Below, in pieces: positions 32,932-41,512 of a stretch of DNA of 64,000 bases (position 1 is the stretch's first letter; each line of letters opens with the position of its first letter). The position numbers and the translations under genes were made by a program. The DNA lies in assembly GCF_000092425.1 (NCBI RefSeq), contig NC_014221.1:935001-999000 (forward strand). Reading direction: 5' to 3'. The DNA comes from Truepera radiovictrix DSM 17093. GTDB taxonomy: Bacteria; Deinococcota; Deinococci; Deinococcales; Trueperaceae. Below the pieces are notes generated by a model. The model ran no database searches. It saw only the letters and a list, made by a program, of their open reading frames with translations, and was not told the DNA's origin.

Positions 32932-34317
32932 GTGGCTCAACATGATCTGATCGTCATCGGCGCGGGGCCTGGGGGTTACGTGGCGGCGATCCGCGCCGCG
33001 CAGCTCGGCTTCGACGTCGCCTGCGTCGAGAAAGAGGCCGACCTCGGCGGCACCTGCTTGCGGGTCGGCTGCATCCCGAGCAAGGCGCTTTTGGAGTCCT
33101 CCGAGAAGTTTCTCGAGACCCAGGGGGCGCTTAAAGAGCACGGCATCGAGGTCGCCGAGGCGTCACTAAACCTAGCGGCCATGCACGCGCGCAAGGACAA
33201 GGTCGTGAAGTCGTTGACGAGCGGCATTGCGGGGCTTTTCAAAAAGAACAAGGTGACGCGCTACGAGGGCGCCGCGCGCTTCGAGGGGCCGAACAAGCTT
33301 GTCGTAGCGGGGAAAAATGGGGAAGAGACGCTCGGAGCCGAGCGCATCATCATCGCGACGGGCTCTAAAAGCGTCGTGCTGCCCGGCATCGAGCTCGACG
33401 GCGAGCGCGTGGGGACCTCGACGGACGCACTGGCCTACCCCGAGGTGCCAGAGCACCTGGTCGTCATCGGGGCGGGGTATATCGGGCTCGAGCTCGGCTC
33501 CGTCTGGAAGCGCTTGGGCGCCAAGGTCACGGTGGTCGAGTACTTAGACCGTATCCTGCCGGGGATGGACGGCGAGATCGCCAAGGAGGCGCTCAAGGTC
33601 TTTAAAAAGCAGGGGCTCGAGTTCCGACTCGGCGCGCGCGTGACCTCCGCTAGGGCTCAGGGGGAAGGCGCGGTGGTCGAGATCGACGGCCAAGAGCCCC
33701 TGCACGCTGAGCGCGTGCTCGTCGCGGTCGGGCGCCAACCCAACACCGACGGGCTCAACGTGGAGGCGATCGGTTTGGAGCTCGACGCGCGCGGGTTTAT
33801 CCCCGTCGACGCGCACTACCGCACCAAGATCCCCGGCATCTACGCGATCGGCGACGTGATCGGCGGCGCCATGCTCGCGCACAAGGCCGAGGAGGAGGGG
33901 GTCGCCTGCGTCGAGGGGATCGCCACGGGGGTGGGCCACGTCAACTACGGCGCTATCCCCGGCGTCGCCTACACGGAGCCCGAGATCGCCTCGGTGGGCA
34001 AGACCGAGGAGCAGCTCAAGGAAGAAGGGATCAAGTACAAAAAGGGCGTCTTCCCCTTTTTGGCCAACGGCCGCGCGCGGGCTCTGGGCCACACCGAGGG
34101 CAAGGTCAAGATCCTGGCCGACGCCGAGACCGACCGCGTGTTGGGCGTGCACATCATCGGCTCGCGCGCGGGCGACCTCATCGCCGAAGCGGTGGCCGCC
34201 CTCGAGTTCGGCGCCTCCGCCGAGGACTTAGCCCGCACCAGCCACGCCCACCCGACCTTGGCCGAGGCCCTCAAAGAGGCGGCCCTGGCGGTTGACGGGC
34301 GGGCGCTGCACATCTAA
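32932..34317 (+). CDS. lpd: Dihydrolipoyl dehydrogenase (E3)
   Basis: The 461-residue flavoprotein has FAD motif VIGAGPGGYVAA, redox-active disulfide GGTCLRVGCIPSK (Cys42, Cys47), NAD motif VVIGAGYIGLELGSVW, the second FAD motif IPGIYAIGDV, and the C-terminal dimer-interface HAHPTLAEA with the catalytic His-Glu pair. It reoxidises dihydrolipoamide on E2 and makes NADH. GTG 32932 was chosen because GGAGG precedes it by 5 nt and TAAGAT (32907-32912) is a likely -10 box; ATG 32911 overlaps that box. With sucA and sucB it completes the 2-oxoglutarate dehydrogenase complex. Confidence 0.95.
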   Translation: MAQHDLIVIGAGPGGYVAAIRAAQLGFDVACVEKEADLGGTCLRVGCIPSKALLESSEKFLETQGALKEHGIEVAEASLNLAAMHARKDKVVKSLTSGIAGLFKKNKVTRYEGAARFEGPNKLVVAGKNGEETLGAERIIIATGSKSVVLPGIELDGERVGTSTDALAYPEVPEHLVVIGAGYIGLELGSVWKRLGAKVTVVEYLDRILPGMDGEIAKEALKVFKKQGLEFRLGARVTSARAQGEGAVVEIDGQEPLHAERVLVAVGRQPNTDGLNVEAIGLELDARGFIPVDAHYRTKIPGIYAIGDVIGGAMLAHKAEEEGVACVEGIATGVGHVNYGAIPGVAYTEPEIASVGKTEEQLKEEGIKYKKGVFPFLANGRARALGHTEGKVKILADAETDRVLGVHIIGSRAGDLIAEAVAALEFGASAEDLARTSHAHPTLAEALKEAALAVDGRALHI

Positions 34318-34330
34318 GCTGCACATCTAG

Positions 34331-34368
34331 AGCGTGTGGCAAGTGGCTCGTGGCGTGTGGCTTGTGGT
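34331..34368. repeat. Degenerate GTGGC repeat
   Basis: The stretch repeats GTGTGGC/GTGGCTC units about five times in 38 nt between the convergent lpd and PAP2 genes. A comparable simple-sequence junction (GTGATGAGCGATGAGGCGTGAG) lies before the M42 gene. Confidence 0.5.
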
Positions 34369-34383
34369 GACGACGCTTTAGCG

Positions 34384-35223
34384 TCAGGGACTTTTAAACA
34401 CGTCGACGCGCGCGGAGGGGGCCCGGTGGGGCGCCTCTTCGCCGCGTGTGAGCGCGTAGTGCGCCGCCAACACCGCGCCGACGACCTCGTCGTCGCTGAG
34501 ACCGCGCGCCGCGGCGTCTTGCCGGTACGCCGCCACGACCTCGTGCGGCAGCGTGAGCCGCACGCTCCGCCTCGAGCGGTCGCGGCTGGCGTAGCGGTAG
34601 AGGGCGTTGACGCCCAAGACCCAGGCGCACCCCAGCGCGAGCCCGGCGAGGACGTCCGAAGGGTAGTGCACCTGCAGGTAGAGCCGCGAGGCCGACACCG
34701 AGAGCGCGAAGGCGAGCCCCAAAACGGCCGCGAGCGCGCGCCAGCGCGGGGCGAGCCGAGACACCACCAGGTAGAGCGTGAGCGCGAGCGCCGCGCTGCC
34801 GGTCGCGTGCCCGCTCGGAAACGACGATGAGCCGGTCTGCCAGAGGTCCACGTCGGGGAAGAGCTCGGGGCGCGGGCGCGCCAGGAGCACCTTGGTGAGC
34901 CCCATGATCGCCGACGCGCCGACCATGCTGGCGGCGAAGAAGACGGCCTCCCGGCGGCTCCGGAACCAGAGGAGGAGGGTGATGAGGGCGGTGAGGCCGA
35001 CCATGACCTCGACCCCGCCGACGGTGCTCAGCGCGAGCGCGACGCGGGTCCGCAGCGGGGTGATGAGCCCGTAAAACCACCCGAGCACCGGCTCGTCGAA
35101 GAAAAAGCCCTCCTGCTCGTAGACCTCGTCGGTGAGTTCGGCAAAGGCCCACACGCTGCCCAAAAGCACCGCCCAGTAGAGCAGCAGGCGCCAGGAGAGG
35201 CGCGGCCAAAGGGTGCGATCCAT
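34384..35223 (-). CDS. PAP2 phosphatase with a C-terminal ribbon-helix-helix-like tail
   Basis: The 279-residue protein has about six membrane helices and the three PAP2 motifs: KVLLARPRP (about 111-119), SSFPSGHATGSAAL, and SRLYLQVHYPSDVLAG, the catalytic His and Asp being in the last two. It likely dephosphorylates undecaprenyl diphosphate or phosphatidic acid at the outer face of the membrane. After the last helix about 70 extra residues follow, including SVRLTLPHEVVAAYRQDAAA then RGLSDDEVVGAVLAAH, which follow the CopG/Arc ribbon-helix-helix pattern (strand, helix, turn, helix). That extension is not normal for the family. Confidence 0.85.
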   Translation of the reverse strand: MDRTLWPRLSWRLLLYWAVLLGSVWAFAELTDEVYEQEGFFFDEPVLGWFYGLITPLRTRVALALSTVGGVEVMVGLTALITLLLWFRSRREAVFFAASMVGASAIMGLTKVLLARPRPELFPDVDLWQTGSSSFPSGHATGSAALALTLYLVVSRLAPRWRALAAVLGLAFALSVSASRLYLQVHYPSDVLAGLALGCAWVLGVNALYRYASRDRSRRSVRLTLPHEVVAAYRQDAAARGLSDDEVVGAVLAAHYALTRGEEAPHRAPSARVDVFKSP

Positions 35224-35255
35224 AGACGCTACGCTACCGCGTCGCCGCTCTTTGG

Positions 35256-35999
35256 TTACGCGGCGCGCTCTGGGGCCGGCTGTGACGCCCTCAGCCGGTC
35301 GCGCACGACCGCTAGGAGCAGCGGGTCGTAGGCCAGGTACTCGGCTAAGGTAAAGCGCACCTGCGGGTGCTCGCGCTGCGCTCGTTGCACCGCTTCCGGT
35401 AGGTCGGCCGCGACGTGCTCGCCGAGCTGCAAAAAGTAGGGGACGGCGACGACGCGGCGAGCGCCCGCCCGAGCGAGGCTCGAGGCCGCTTCGGCAATCG
35501 TGGGCGCGTTACACTCCATAAACCCAAGCTGAACGTGCGCGTAGTGCGCGCGCAGCGCCGCGGCTACCCGGAGGATGGGGCCGTTCGCCGCTTCAAAGGG
35601 GGTGCCGTGGGCCATCAGCAGGAGCGCGTCGGCCTCGGGGTCGGCCCCCTGCGCGCGCTTATGGCTCAAGGTGACCAAGGCGGGGTGGTCATCGAACGCT
35701 TCGGCTAGGTGAAAGCGCACCGCCGGAAACGCCGCCTGGGCCTCCGCGAGAAGCTTGGGTACGCCGGTCTTGACGTAGTAGCCCGAGATCAAAAAGTAGG
35801 GTTGGACAAAGATCTCTGTAGCGCCCTTGCGGACGCACCGTGAAGCGGCGTCTGAGAACGTAGGGCGACTGAAGTTGAGGAATCCGGCGGTCGCGACCGG
35901 AAAGTCCCCCGCCTGGCGCAAGAGCGCCGCGAGGCGGATCATCGCGGCCCCCGACGCCTTGCGGAGGCTGCCGTGACCGACGAGGATGGCGGCTTTCAC
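35256..35999 (-). CDS. cbiX: Sirohydrochlorin chelatase, two-domain CbiX/SirB type
   Basis: The 247-residue protein is two CbiX-like halves. The first begins AAILVGHGSLRKASGAAM with the metal-binding His; the second has LLLMAHGTPFEAANGP. Each half contains the VVPYFL-type motif (FVQPYFLISGYYV, VAVPYFLQLGEHV). It inserts Fe or Co into sirohydrochlorin; beside cobA and a sirohaem reductase, ferrochelation for sirohaem is the likely job. GTG 35999 overlaps the TGA of cobA (GTGA). Confidence 0.88.
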   Translation of the reverse strand: MKAAILVGHGSLRKASGAAMIRLAALLRQAGDFPVATAGFLNFSRPTFSDAASRCVRKGATEIFVQPYFLISGYYVKTGVPKLLAEAQAAFPAVRFHLAEAFDDHPALVTLSHKRAQGADPEADALLLMAHGTPFEAANGPILRVAAALRAHYAHVQLGFMECNAPTIAEAASSLARAGARRVVAVPYFLQLGEHVAADLPEAVQRAQREHPQVRFTLAEYLAYDPLLLAVVRDRLRASQPAPERAA

Positions 36000-36820
36000 G
36001 GGGTGAGCGGCCCGGCGGCTCGCCCGGCTCCCACGGCCTCCGCCACCTCGGGGTGAAAGGGCAGGTCGAACCAGCGCAGCTCATCGCGCAGCTGCACGAC
36101 CTCGCCGACGATCACCGTGGCGGGGGCGGTTAGGCCAGCGCGGCGCACCTCGGCGGCGATGGTCGCGAGCGTCCCCGTCACGGTGCGCTGCTCTGCGGTG
36201 GTGCCCCAACGCACGGCGGCTGCGGGCGTGTGGGGGGCGCGGCCGCCCGCGAGGAGCGCCGCGGTGATCGCCTCGAGGCGCCCCATACCCATCAGCACGA
36301 CGAGGGTGTCGACCCGTGCGAGCGCCCCCCAGTCGTGCGACGACCCTCCCTTGAGGGGGTCCTCGTGGCCCGCCACGATGGCGACCGACGCCGAGAGGCG
36401 CCGGTGGGTGACCGGGATGCCCGCGTAGGCGGGGGCCGCGACCGCCGAGGAGACGCCGGGGACGACCTCGAAGGGGACGCCCGCACGGACGAGCTCCAGA
36501 GCCTCCTCGCCCCCCCGCCCGAAGACGAAGGGATCGCCGCCCTTAAGCCGCACGACCTGTTTGCCCGCTCTGGCCTTGGCGATGAGAAGGGCGTTGATGG
36601 CCTCCTGGGGGACGGAGGGGTGCAGGGGGTTGTCGCCGTGCTTGCCGACGAACACGAGCTCGGCGTCTAGGCGGCACTCTTTAAGCAGCACGGGGTTGGC
36701 GAGGCGGTCGTAGGCCACGACATCGGCCCGCTGCAACCGGCGCAGCCCCTTGACGGTCAAGAGCTCGGGGTCGCCGGGGCCGGCGCCGACGAGGGAGACG
36801 AAGCCTGGAGGGTTGGGCAT
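35996..36820 (-). CDS. cobA: Uroporphyrinogen-III C-methyltransferase
   Basis: The 274-residue SAM-dependent methylase has [20 protein letters not shown] at the N-terminus, [33 protein letters not shown], and GIPVTHR with a later VLMGMGRL. It methylates C2 and C7 of uroporphyrinogen III to precorrin-2, the first step to sirohaem. ATG 36820 was chosen because AGGAG lies just upstream; the frame stays open to 36889 over the promoter. There is no fused dehydrogenase/ferrochelatase; the chelatase is the next gene and a precorrin-2 dehydrogenase is not in the window. Confidence 0.93.
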   Translation of the reverse strand: MPNPPGFVSLVGAGPGDPELLTVKGLRRLQRADVVAYDRLANPVLLKECRLDAELVFVGKHGDNPLHPSVPQEAINALLIAKARAGKQVVRLKGGDPFVFGRGGEEALELVRAGVPFEVVPGVSSAVAAPAYAGIPVTHRRLSASVAIVAGHEDPLKGGSSHDWGALARVDTLVVLMGMGRLEAITAALLAGGRAPHTPAAAVRWGTTAEQRTVTGTLATIAAEVRRAGLTAPATVIVGEVVQLRDELRWFDLPFHPEVAEAVGAGRAAGPLTP

Positions 36821-36869
36821 GGGGACTCCTGGAGGGGGCCGCGCGGGGGCGCGGGCTCGCGATGCTTCG

Positions 36870-36899
36870 GTTATACGTTTAGTTGACAAAACTCGTCAA
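36870..36899 (-). promoter_or_regulatory. cobA promoter overlapped by an inverted-repeat operator
   Basis: On the minus strand TTGACG (36899-36894) and TATAAC (36875-36870) are 18 nt apart. The -35 region lies in the inverted repeat TTGACAAAACTCGTCAA (36883-36899 on the plus strand), arms TTGAC/GTCAA around 7 nt. The same repeat occurs before the sulfite reductase gene. Confidence 0.7.
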
Positions 36900-36943
36900 G
36901 TACTCGGCTGACATGAAGGCGGGCGAAGGCAGGAGGTTGCTGC

Positions 36944-37084
36944 CTAGGGGCGCTCTAAGCGGTAGTGTTCGGCCAACGCGACGATCATCGCGCCCATCCG
37001 TTCGTGCGCACTCTGGACGACGCGCGTCACCTTCGCTGCGCGGAGCGCCGCGCCGGTCATGTTTCCGACCGAGGCGGCCAGCAC
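36944..37084 (-). CDS. Possible 46-residue small protein
   Basis: Between the two sulfur promoters a minus-strand frame from GTG 37084 (AGGGG just upstream) to TAG 36944 reads MLAASVGNMTGAALRAAKVT..., an amphipathic helical composition unlike the usual Arg/Pro-rich shadow frames. The frame stays open upstream without a better start. It could be a small protein, a decayed gene tail or chance. Confidence 0.25.
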   Translation of the reverse strand: MLAASVGNMTGAALRAAKVTRVVQSAHERMGAMIVALAEHYRLERP

Positions 37085-37254
37085 GTCCCCTGCGAAAGCG
37101 CCCCTCAGGGCGTCCGCTTTAAAAGCTGAAGGCGCGGCTCTTTGGGTAGCGTTTCGTGCGACGTTTCGCGGCGGCGCGGCCGTCGTGGACTGCGCGCCGT
37201 TTCGGTTCGGTCACCCTACGTGGCGCGGCCACGCCCCAATGTCCCACAGACTAC

Positions 37255-37281
37255 TTGATAGAACTTGTCAACTACTATAGA
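37255..37281 (+). promoter_or_regulatory. Sulfite/nitrite reductase promoter with the shared operator
   Basis: TTGATAGAACTTGTCAA (37255-37271) matches the cobA operator at 14 of 17 positions. TTGATA could serve as -35 with TATAGA (37276-37281) as -10, 15 nt apart. The predicted leader to the GTG at 37472 is about 185 nt; I recognise no riboswitch in it. Confidence 0.65.
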
Positions 37282-37471
37282 GTAGGGGCGTGAACGCGAC
37301 GCCACGCCCCCCCACGGCTTGTGTAACGCGACCCCGTTGGCGCGGCGCGCGATGTCGGTGAGGCGACGCTGAAGCCGTCCCTCTGGCCCTATGGGCCGCT
37401 CCAACGCCCAACGAAACCCTGAGGTGCTGCGGACACCCGTCCGCAGGCTGCCCGTTAATAGGAGGCGCGCC

Positions 37472-39235
37472 GTGGCCGCACCCGAAACCCCCGCTCCCAA
37501 CCGCCCCGCCAGAGCCAAAAAACGCAGCGTCGAGGAGATCAAGTCGGACTCGCATTACCTCTCGCAAGGGATAGCCGAGGAGATGTTCGACGCCTCTTCT
37601 GACCACGTGAGCGACGGGGTCTACCAGCTCCTCAAGTTCTCCGGCATGTACCAGCAAGACGACCGCGACCAGCGCAAAGCGCGCCGTCAGGCGGGGCTCG
37701 ACAAGGCGTACTCGTTCATGCTCCGCTCGCGCGCGCCGGGCGGTCGGCTGACGGCGGCGCAGTACCTCGTCCACGACCGCTTGGCGGATGAGGTCGGCAA
37801 CGGCACCCTGCGCCTCACCACGCGCCAAGGGATTCAACTGCACGGCATTTTGAAGGGCGACGTCAAGGAGACGATCCGGGCGCTGCACCGCGAGATGGTC
37901 AACACGCTCGCCGCCTGCGGCGACGTCAACCGCAACGTGATGGCCTGCCCCGCACCCGAGCGCTCGCGCCAACACGCGCTCTTAGAGGAGGTCGCTCGGG
38001 AGATCGACGCGCACCTCCTGCCCCGGAGCGAGGCGTACTACCAGCTCTGGCTGGACGGCGAGCGCCAACCCCTGCCCGCAGAAGCGACGCCGAGCGCGGC
38101 CTTCGTCGCACCCACCGACGCCGTTGAACCCATCTACGGCCGCACCTACTTGCCGCGCAAGTTCAAGATCGGGATCGCTTTCCCGCACGACAACTGCGTG
38201 GACGTCTTTACCCAGGACATCGGTATCGTGCCGGTGATGGACGGCGAGGCCTTGCGGGGCTTTAACCTCCTCATCGGGGGCGGCATGGGGATGAGCCACA
38301 CGGACGCCGACACGCACCCGGTGTTAGGCAAAGAGCTCGGCTTCGTCACGCGCGAGCAGCTTTTGCGCACGGTCGAGGGGATCGTCACGGTGCAGCGCGA
38401 CTTCGGCAACCGCGAGGAGCGCAAGTTCGCCCGCATGAAGTACCTCGTCGAGGCGCGCGGCGTCGCCTGGTTCCGGGGCGAGTTGGAGCGCCGCCTCGGC
38501 TTTGCGTTGGGGGACTGGGTCCCCGTGGGGCCGTTTGCCGTGGACGACCACCTGGGGTGGCGCGAGCAGGGGGACGGGCGCTTCTACCTGGGTATCCCCA
38601 TCGAGAACGGGCGCATCAAGGACGCCGGGCCCATGCGCCTGCGCACCGCGCTGCGCGAGCTTTTGACGCGCTACCCCAACGAGGTGCGCATCACGCCGCA
38701 GCACAACCTGCTCGTGACGAACCTGAGCGCGCAGGACAGGGAGCCCATCGAGGCGCTGCTACGCGAGCACGGGGTGCGGACGGTTGGTGAGATCACCCAG
38801 GCGCGACGCTACGCCATGGCCTGCCCCGCGCTGCCGACCTGCGGGTTGGCGGTCGCCGAGTCCGAGAGGATGCTGCCGGGGGTTATCGGCGCGCTCGAGC
38901 GCGAGCTCGAGGCGCTCGGCCTAGGGGGTGAGGAGATCGCCATCCGCATGACCGGCTGCCCGAACGGCTGCGCGCGCCCCTACACCGCCGAGTTGGCGTT
39001 TGTCGGCAGGTCGCTCGACAAGTACAACATCTACGTGGGCGGCGCTTTTGAGGGTACGCGCCTGGTGAGCGAGTACGCGCAGATGGTCGCGGGCGGCGAC
39101 CTCGCGGCGACCGTGGCGCCCTTGCTGCGCTTGTGGCGCGATCAGCGAGATCCCGGGGAGCGCTTCGGCGACTTTTGCCACCGCGTCGGCGTAGAGCGGC
39201 TGCGCGAGGCCGCGCAGGGCGTGGTGGCGGCGTGA
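37472..39235 (+). CDS. Sirohaem sulfite/nitrite reductase
   Basis: The 587-residue protein has the sirohaem-4Fe4S reductase repeats: [17 protein letters not shown] and [13 protein letters not shown], and the cluster motif [11 protein letters not shown]...ESER with [11 protein letters not shown] holding the four Cys that bind the coupled sirohaem/4Fe-4S centre. It reduces sulfite to sulfide or nitrite to ammonia. Overlap with cysH argues for assimilatory sulfite reductase. GTG 37472 was preferred over ATG 37391 because TAGGAGG precedes it by 7 nt and homology begins after it. Its cofactor is supplied by the divergent cobA-cbiX genes. Confidence 0.92.
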   Translation: MAAPETPAPNRPARAKKRSVEEIKSDSHYLSQGIAEEMFDASSDHVSDGVYQLLKFSGMYQQDDRDQRKARRQAGLDKAYSFMLRSRAPGGRLTAAQYLVHDRLADEVGNGTLRLTTRQGIQLHGILKGDVKETIRALHREMVNTLAACGDVNRNVMACPAPERSRQHALLEEVAREIDAHLLPRSEAYYQLWLDGERQPLPAEATPSAAFVAPTDAVEPIYGRTYLPRKFKIGIAFPHDNCVDVFTQDIGIVPVMDGEALRGFNLLIGGGMGMSHTDADTHPVLGKELGFVTREQLLRTVEGIVTVQRDFGNREERKFARMKYLVEARGVAWFRGELERRLGFALGDWVPVGPFAVDDHLGWREQGDGRFYLGIPIENGRIKDAGPMRLRTALRELLTRYPNEVRITPQHNLLVTNLSAQDREPIEALLREHGVRTVGEITQARRYAMACPALPTCGLAVAESERMLPGVIGALERELEALGLGGEEIAIRMTGCPNGCARPYTAELAFVGRSLDKYNIYVGGAFEGTRLVSEYAQMVAGGDLAATVAPLLRLWRDQRDPGERFGDFCHRVGVERLREAAQGVVAA

Positions 39236-39906
39236 GCGGACCGGCGCTAGGGGTGCTCGAGGGGCGCGACCTGGAGACCAAGACCCTGGAGACGATCCGC
39301 TGGGCGCTCGCGACCTACCCCGACCTCTTGATGACGAGCGGCTTCAACTTAAACGGTACGGTCTTGATCGACCTCGCCGTGCGCGCGGGCTTTCGGGGCG
39401 AGCTGGTCTTTGTCGACACGCTGTCGCACTTTCCTGAAACGCTTTCGACGCGTGACGAGATCGCCGCGCGCTACCCCGAGGTCACGCTGACGACCCTGAG
39501 GCCCGAAGCGCGAGGGGGGGAGCTGCCCGCGTGCGGTGCGGCCGAGTGCTGCACCGTCCGCAAGGTGTTGCCGCTGCGGCGCTTTTTAGAAGCGAGGCGG
39601 CCGAGCGCGCTCTTAAGCGCCCGCAGCCGCTTTCAGAGCGAGACGCGCGCGCTTCTCAACACCGTCGAAGACGCGGGTGACTACGTCAAGGTCAACCCCT
39701 TGGTGGACTGGTCGCAGGAGGACCTCGAGCGCTACGCGCGCGAGCACGAGCTGCCCGTTAACCCGCTCTACTGGCAGGGCTTTTTGAGCATCGGCTGCGC
39801 CCCGACGACGCGCGCGGTGCGCGCGGGCGAGGGCGTGCGCGCGGGCCGCTGGGCGGGGCAGGAGAAGACCGAGTGCGGGCTCTGGTGGGGGGATAAGGCG
39901 CTCTAA
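39232..39906 (+). CDS. cysH: Adenylylsulfate/phosphoadenylylsulfate reductase with an altered Fe-S motif
   Basis: The 224-residue protein has the PP-loop-type fold ([19 protein letters not shown]), [11 protein letters not shown] with Cys106-Cys107, RAGRWAG and the C-terminal catalytic Cys215 in KTECGLW. APS reductases coordinate a 4Fe-4S cluster with CC-x80-CxxC; here the second half reads GCAPTTRAV, so Cys189 is present but the fourth ligand position (192) is Thr. It reduces APS or PAPS to sulfite, which the preceding enzyme reduces on to sulfide. GTG 39232 overlaps the TGA of the reductase gene (GTGA). Confidence 0.9.
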   Translation: MSGPALGVLEGRDLETKTLETIRWALATYPDLLMTSGFNLNGTVLIDLAVRAGFRGELVFVDTLSHFPETLSTRDEIAARYPEVTLTTLRPEARGGELPACGAAECCTVRKVLPLRRFLEARRPSALLSARSRFQSETRALLNTVEDAGDYVKVNPLVDWSQEDLERYAREHELPVNPLYWQGFLSIGCAPTTRAVRAGEGVRAGRWAGQEKTECGLWWGDKAL

Positions 39907-39937
39907 ACGGTGCTCATAACATTAGGTTAGACAGTAG

Positions 39938-39974
39938 AAGCCCTTCGGTGGAAAAGCCCACCGGGGGCTTTTTC
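39938..39974 (+). terminator. Intrinsic terminator after cysH
   Basis: AAGCCCTTCGGTGG (39938-39951) pairs with CCCACCGGGGGCTT (39957-39970), nearly perfect, with a 5-nt loop and TTTTT run, 31 nt after the cysH stop. Confidence 0.88.
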
Positions 39975-40261
39975 AAGGAACGGTGCAGGCGCTTTGGGGC
40001 ACGATGGGCCGTTCGCTAAGGCACCAGTTGGGTGGTGCGTCCCCGAGCGGCGCCAAGACACCGCCGACGGTGGGCTCTTGAGCTGACCCTTCAAGACCCC
40101 GACCGTGGGGAGGTCTACGGTCGAACCACGGGGGAGCCGATAGGGTGAGACAGTTAACGCCAGAGGCTGACGCCAACAAGGGCTGGCGCGTCGCGCGGGG
40201 TGATCAGCGAGTGCGAAGACGAAGGTGACGCGGCGCGCGGCCAACTACCAAAGGAGCTACT
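39975..40261. other. Noncoding stretch before the sugar dehydrogenase gene
   Basis: About 290 nt without a supported gene. GACCGT (about 40099) and ACGGTC (about 40115) form a short palindrome inside CCGTGG/CCACGG arms. AAAGGAG just before 40262 is the ribosome-binding site of the next gene. No clear promoter is seen. Confidence 0.35.
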
Positions 40262-41404
40262 ATGCAACCATCCATAAGACCGCGACGCGCAGTCCTCACC
40301 GTACCCGCGGCGCTCGCCGCCCTCTTCGGTGCGGCGCACGCGCAGGACATCGAGCAGCACCTTACCGAAGCGGGCCCCATCGCGATCGAGAGCCTTGCCG
40401 AGTTTTCGCACCCCTGGGGGATCGCCTTCTTGCCCGACGGCCGCATGCTCGTCACCGAGCGCGACGAGGCGATCTTGCACATCGTGACCATGGACGGTGA
40501 GAAGACGCACGTCGAGGGCGTGCCGCCGGTGTTTACGGGGGGGCAGGGCGGCCTGCTCGACGTCGCGCTCGACCCGAACTTCGAGGAGAGCGGCTACGTG
40601 TACCTCTCCTACGCCGAGCAGGGGGGCGAAGGCGCCTCGACGGCGCTCGGCCGCGGCGTGTTGGAGGGGAACGAGCTCCGCGACTTCGAGGTGATCTTCC
40701 GGCAGGAGCCCAAGACCGAAGGCGACATGCACTTCGGTAGCCGCATCGTCTTCGCGCCCGACGGGACGCTCTACCTCACGCTCGCCGACCGCTTTCTGTT
40801 CGACCCGGCGCAAGACCTCTCCAACCACCTCGGGACGATCGTCCGCATCAACCCCGACGGCAGCGTTCCGGAGGACAACCCCTTCGTGGGCCAGGAGGAC
40901 GCTCTAGACGAGATCTTCTCCTACGGGCACCGCAACATCCAGGCGGCGGCGCTGCACCCCGAGACGGACGTCTTGTGGGTCGCCGAGATGGGGCCCTTGG
41001 GCGGCGACGAACTCAACGTCATCGCCGCGGGTGAGAACTACGGCTGGCCCGAGGTGAGCTGGGGGATCCACTACGACGGTCGCGACATCCCGGACCCCGA
41101 CACGCGCCCCGAGTTTACCCCGCCGGTGACCTACTGGACGCCCGCCATCGCACCCTCGGGGATGATCTTCTATACCGGCGACGCCTTCCCCGCGTGGCAG
41201 GGGAGCGCCTTTATCGGTGGGCTCGTCTCCGAAGGTTTGGTGCGCGTCGAGCTCGATGGCGAGAGCGTCGTGCACGAGGAGCGCATCCCCTTGGGCGCCC
41301 GCGTCCGCGACGTCGAGCAGGGGCCCGACGGGTTTCTCTACGTCATCACGGACGAAGAGGACGGCGACCTCTTGCGGCTGATGCCGATGGAAGAAGACGA
41401 GTAG
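40262..41404 (+). CDS. Secreted PQQ-dependent sugar (aldose) dehydrogenase family protein
   Basis: The 380-residue protein has a signal peptide (VLTVPAALAALFGAAHAQ) and the six-bladed propeller of soluble glucose dehydrogenase: LAEFSHPWGIAFLPDGRMLV, GGQGGLLDVALDPNF, HFGSRIVFAPDGTLYL, SYGHRNIQAAALHP, GGDELNVIAAGENYGWPEVS and WTPAIAPSGMIFYTGD. The active-site His is replaced by the variant GGQGGLLD and the GHRNIQ motif is kept. It probably oxidises sugars in the periplasm using PQQ; no PQQ synthesis genes are nearby. AAAGGAG precedes the ATG. Confidence 0.88.
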   Translation: MQPSIRPRRAVLTVPAALAALFGAAHAQDIEQHLTEAGPIAIESLAEFSHPWGIAFLPDGRMLVTERDEAILHIVTMDGEKTHVEGVPPVFTGGQGGLLDVALDPNFEESGYVYLSYAEQGGEGASTALGRGVLEGNELRDFEVIFRQEPKTEGDMHFGSRIVFAPDGTLYLTLADRFLFDPAQDLSNHLGTIVRINPDGSVPEDNPFVGQEDALDEIFSYGHRNIQAAALHPETDVLWVAEMGPLGGDELNVIAAGENYGWPEVSWGIHYDGRDIPDPDTRPEFTPPVTYWTPAIAPSGMIFYTGDAFPAWQGSAFIGGLVSEGLVRVELDGESVVHEERIPLGARVRDVEQGPDGFLYVITDEEDGDLLRLMPMEEDE

Positions 41405-41435
41405 CGAGTAGTCCAGACCTATACACCGCACCGTT

Positions 41436-41475
41436 AAATAGGGGCGAGGCCGATGAACGGGCCTCGCCCCTATTT
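41436..41475. terminator. Bidirectional intrinsic terminator
   Basis: AAATAGGGGCGAGGC (41436-41450) and GCCTCGCCCCTATTT (41461-41475) form a 15-bp perfect stem between convergent genes, with A/T-rich ends on both sides. Confidence 0.88.
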
Positions 41476-41512
41476 GGATGCGGGGCCTTGTCGGCCACGC
41501 GAGGTGGTAGCG

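Noticed and set aside
37289-37471. Riboswitch in the sulfite reductase leader
   Set aside because: The leader of about 180 nt is long enough, but I could not find SAM, cobalamin or other conserved riboswitch cores by eye.
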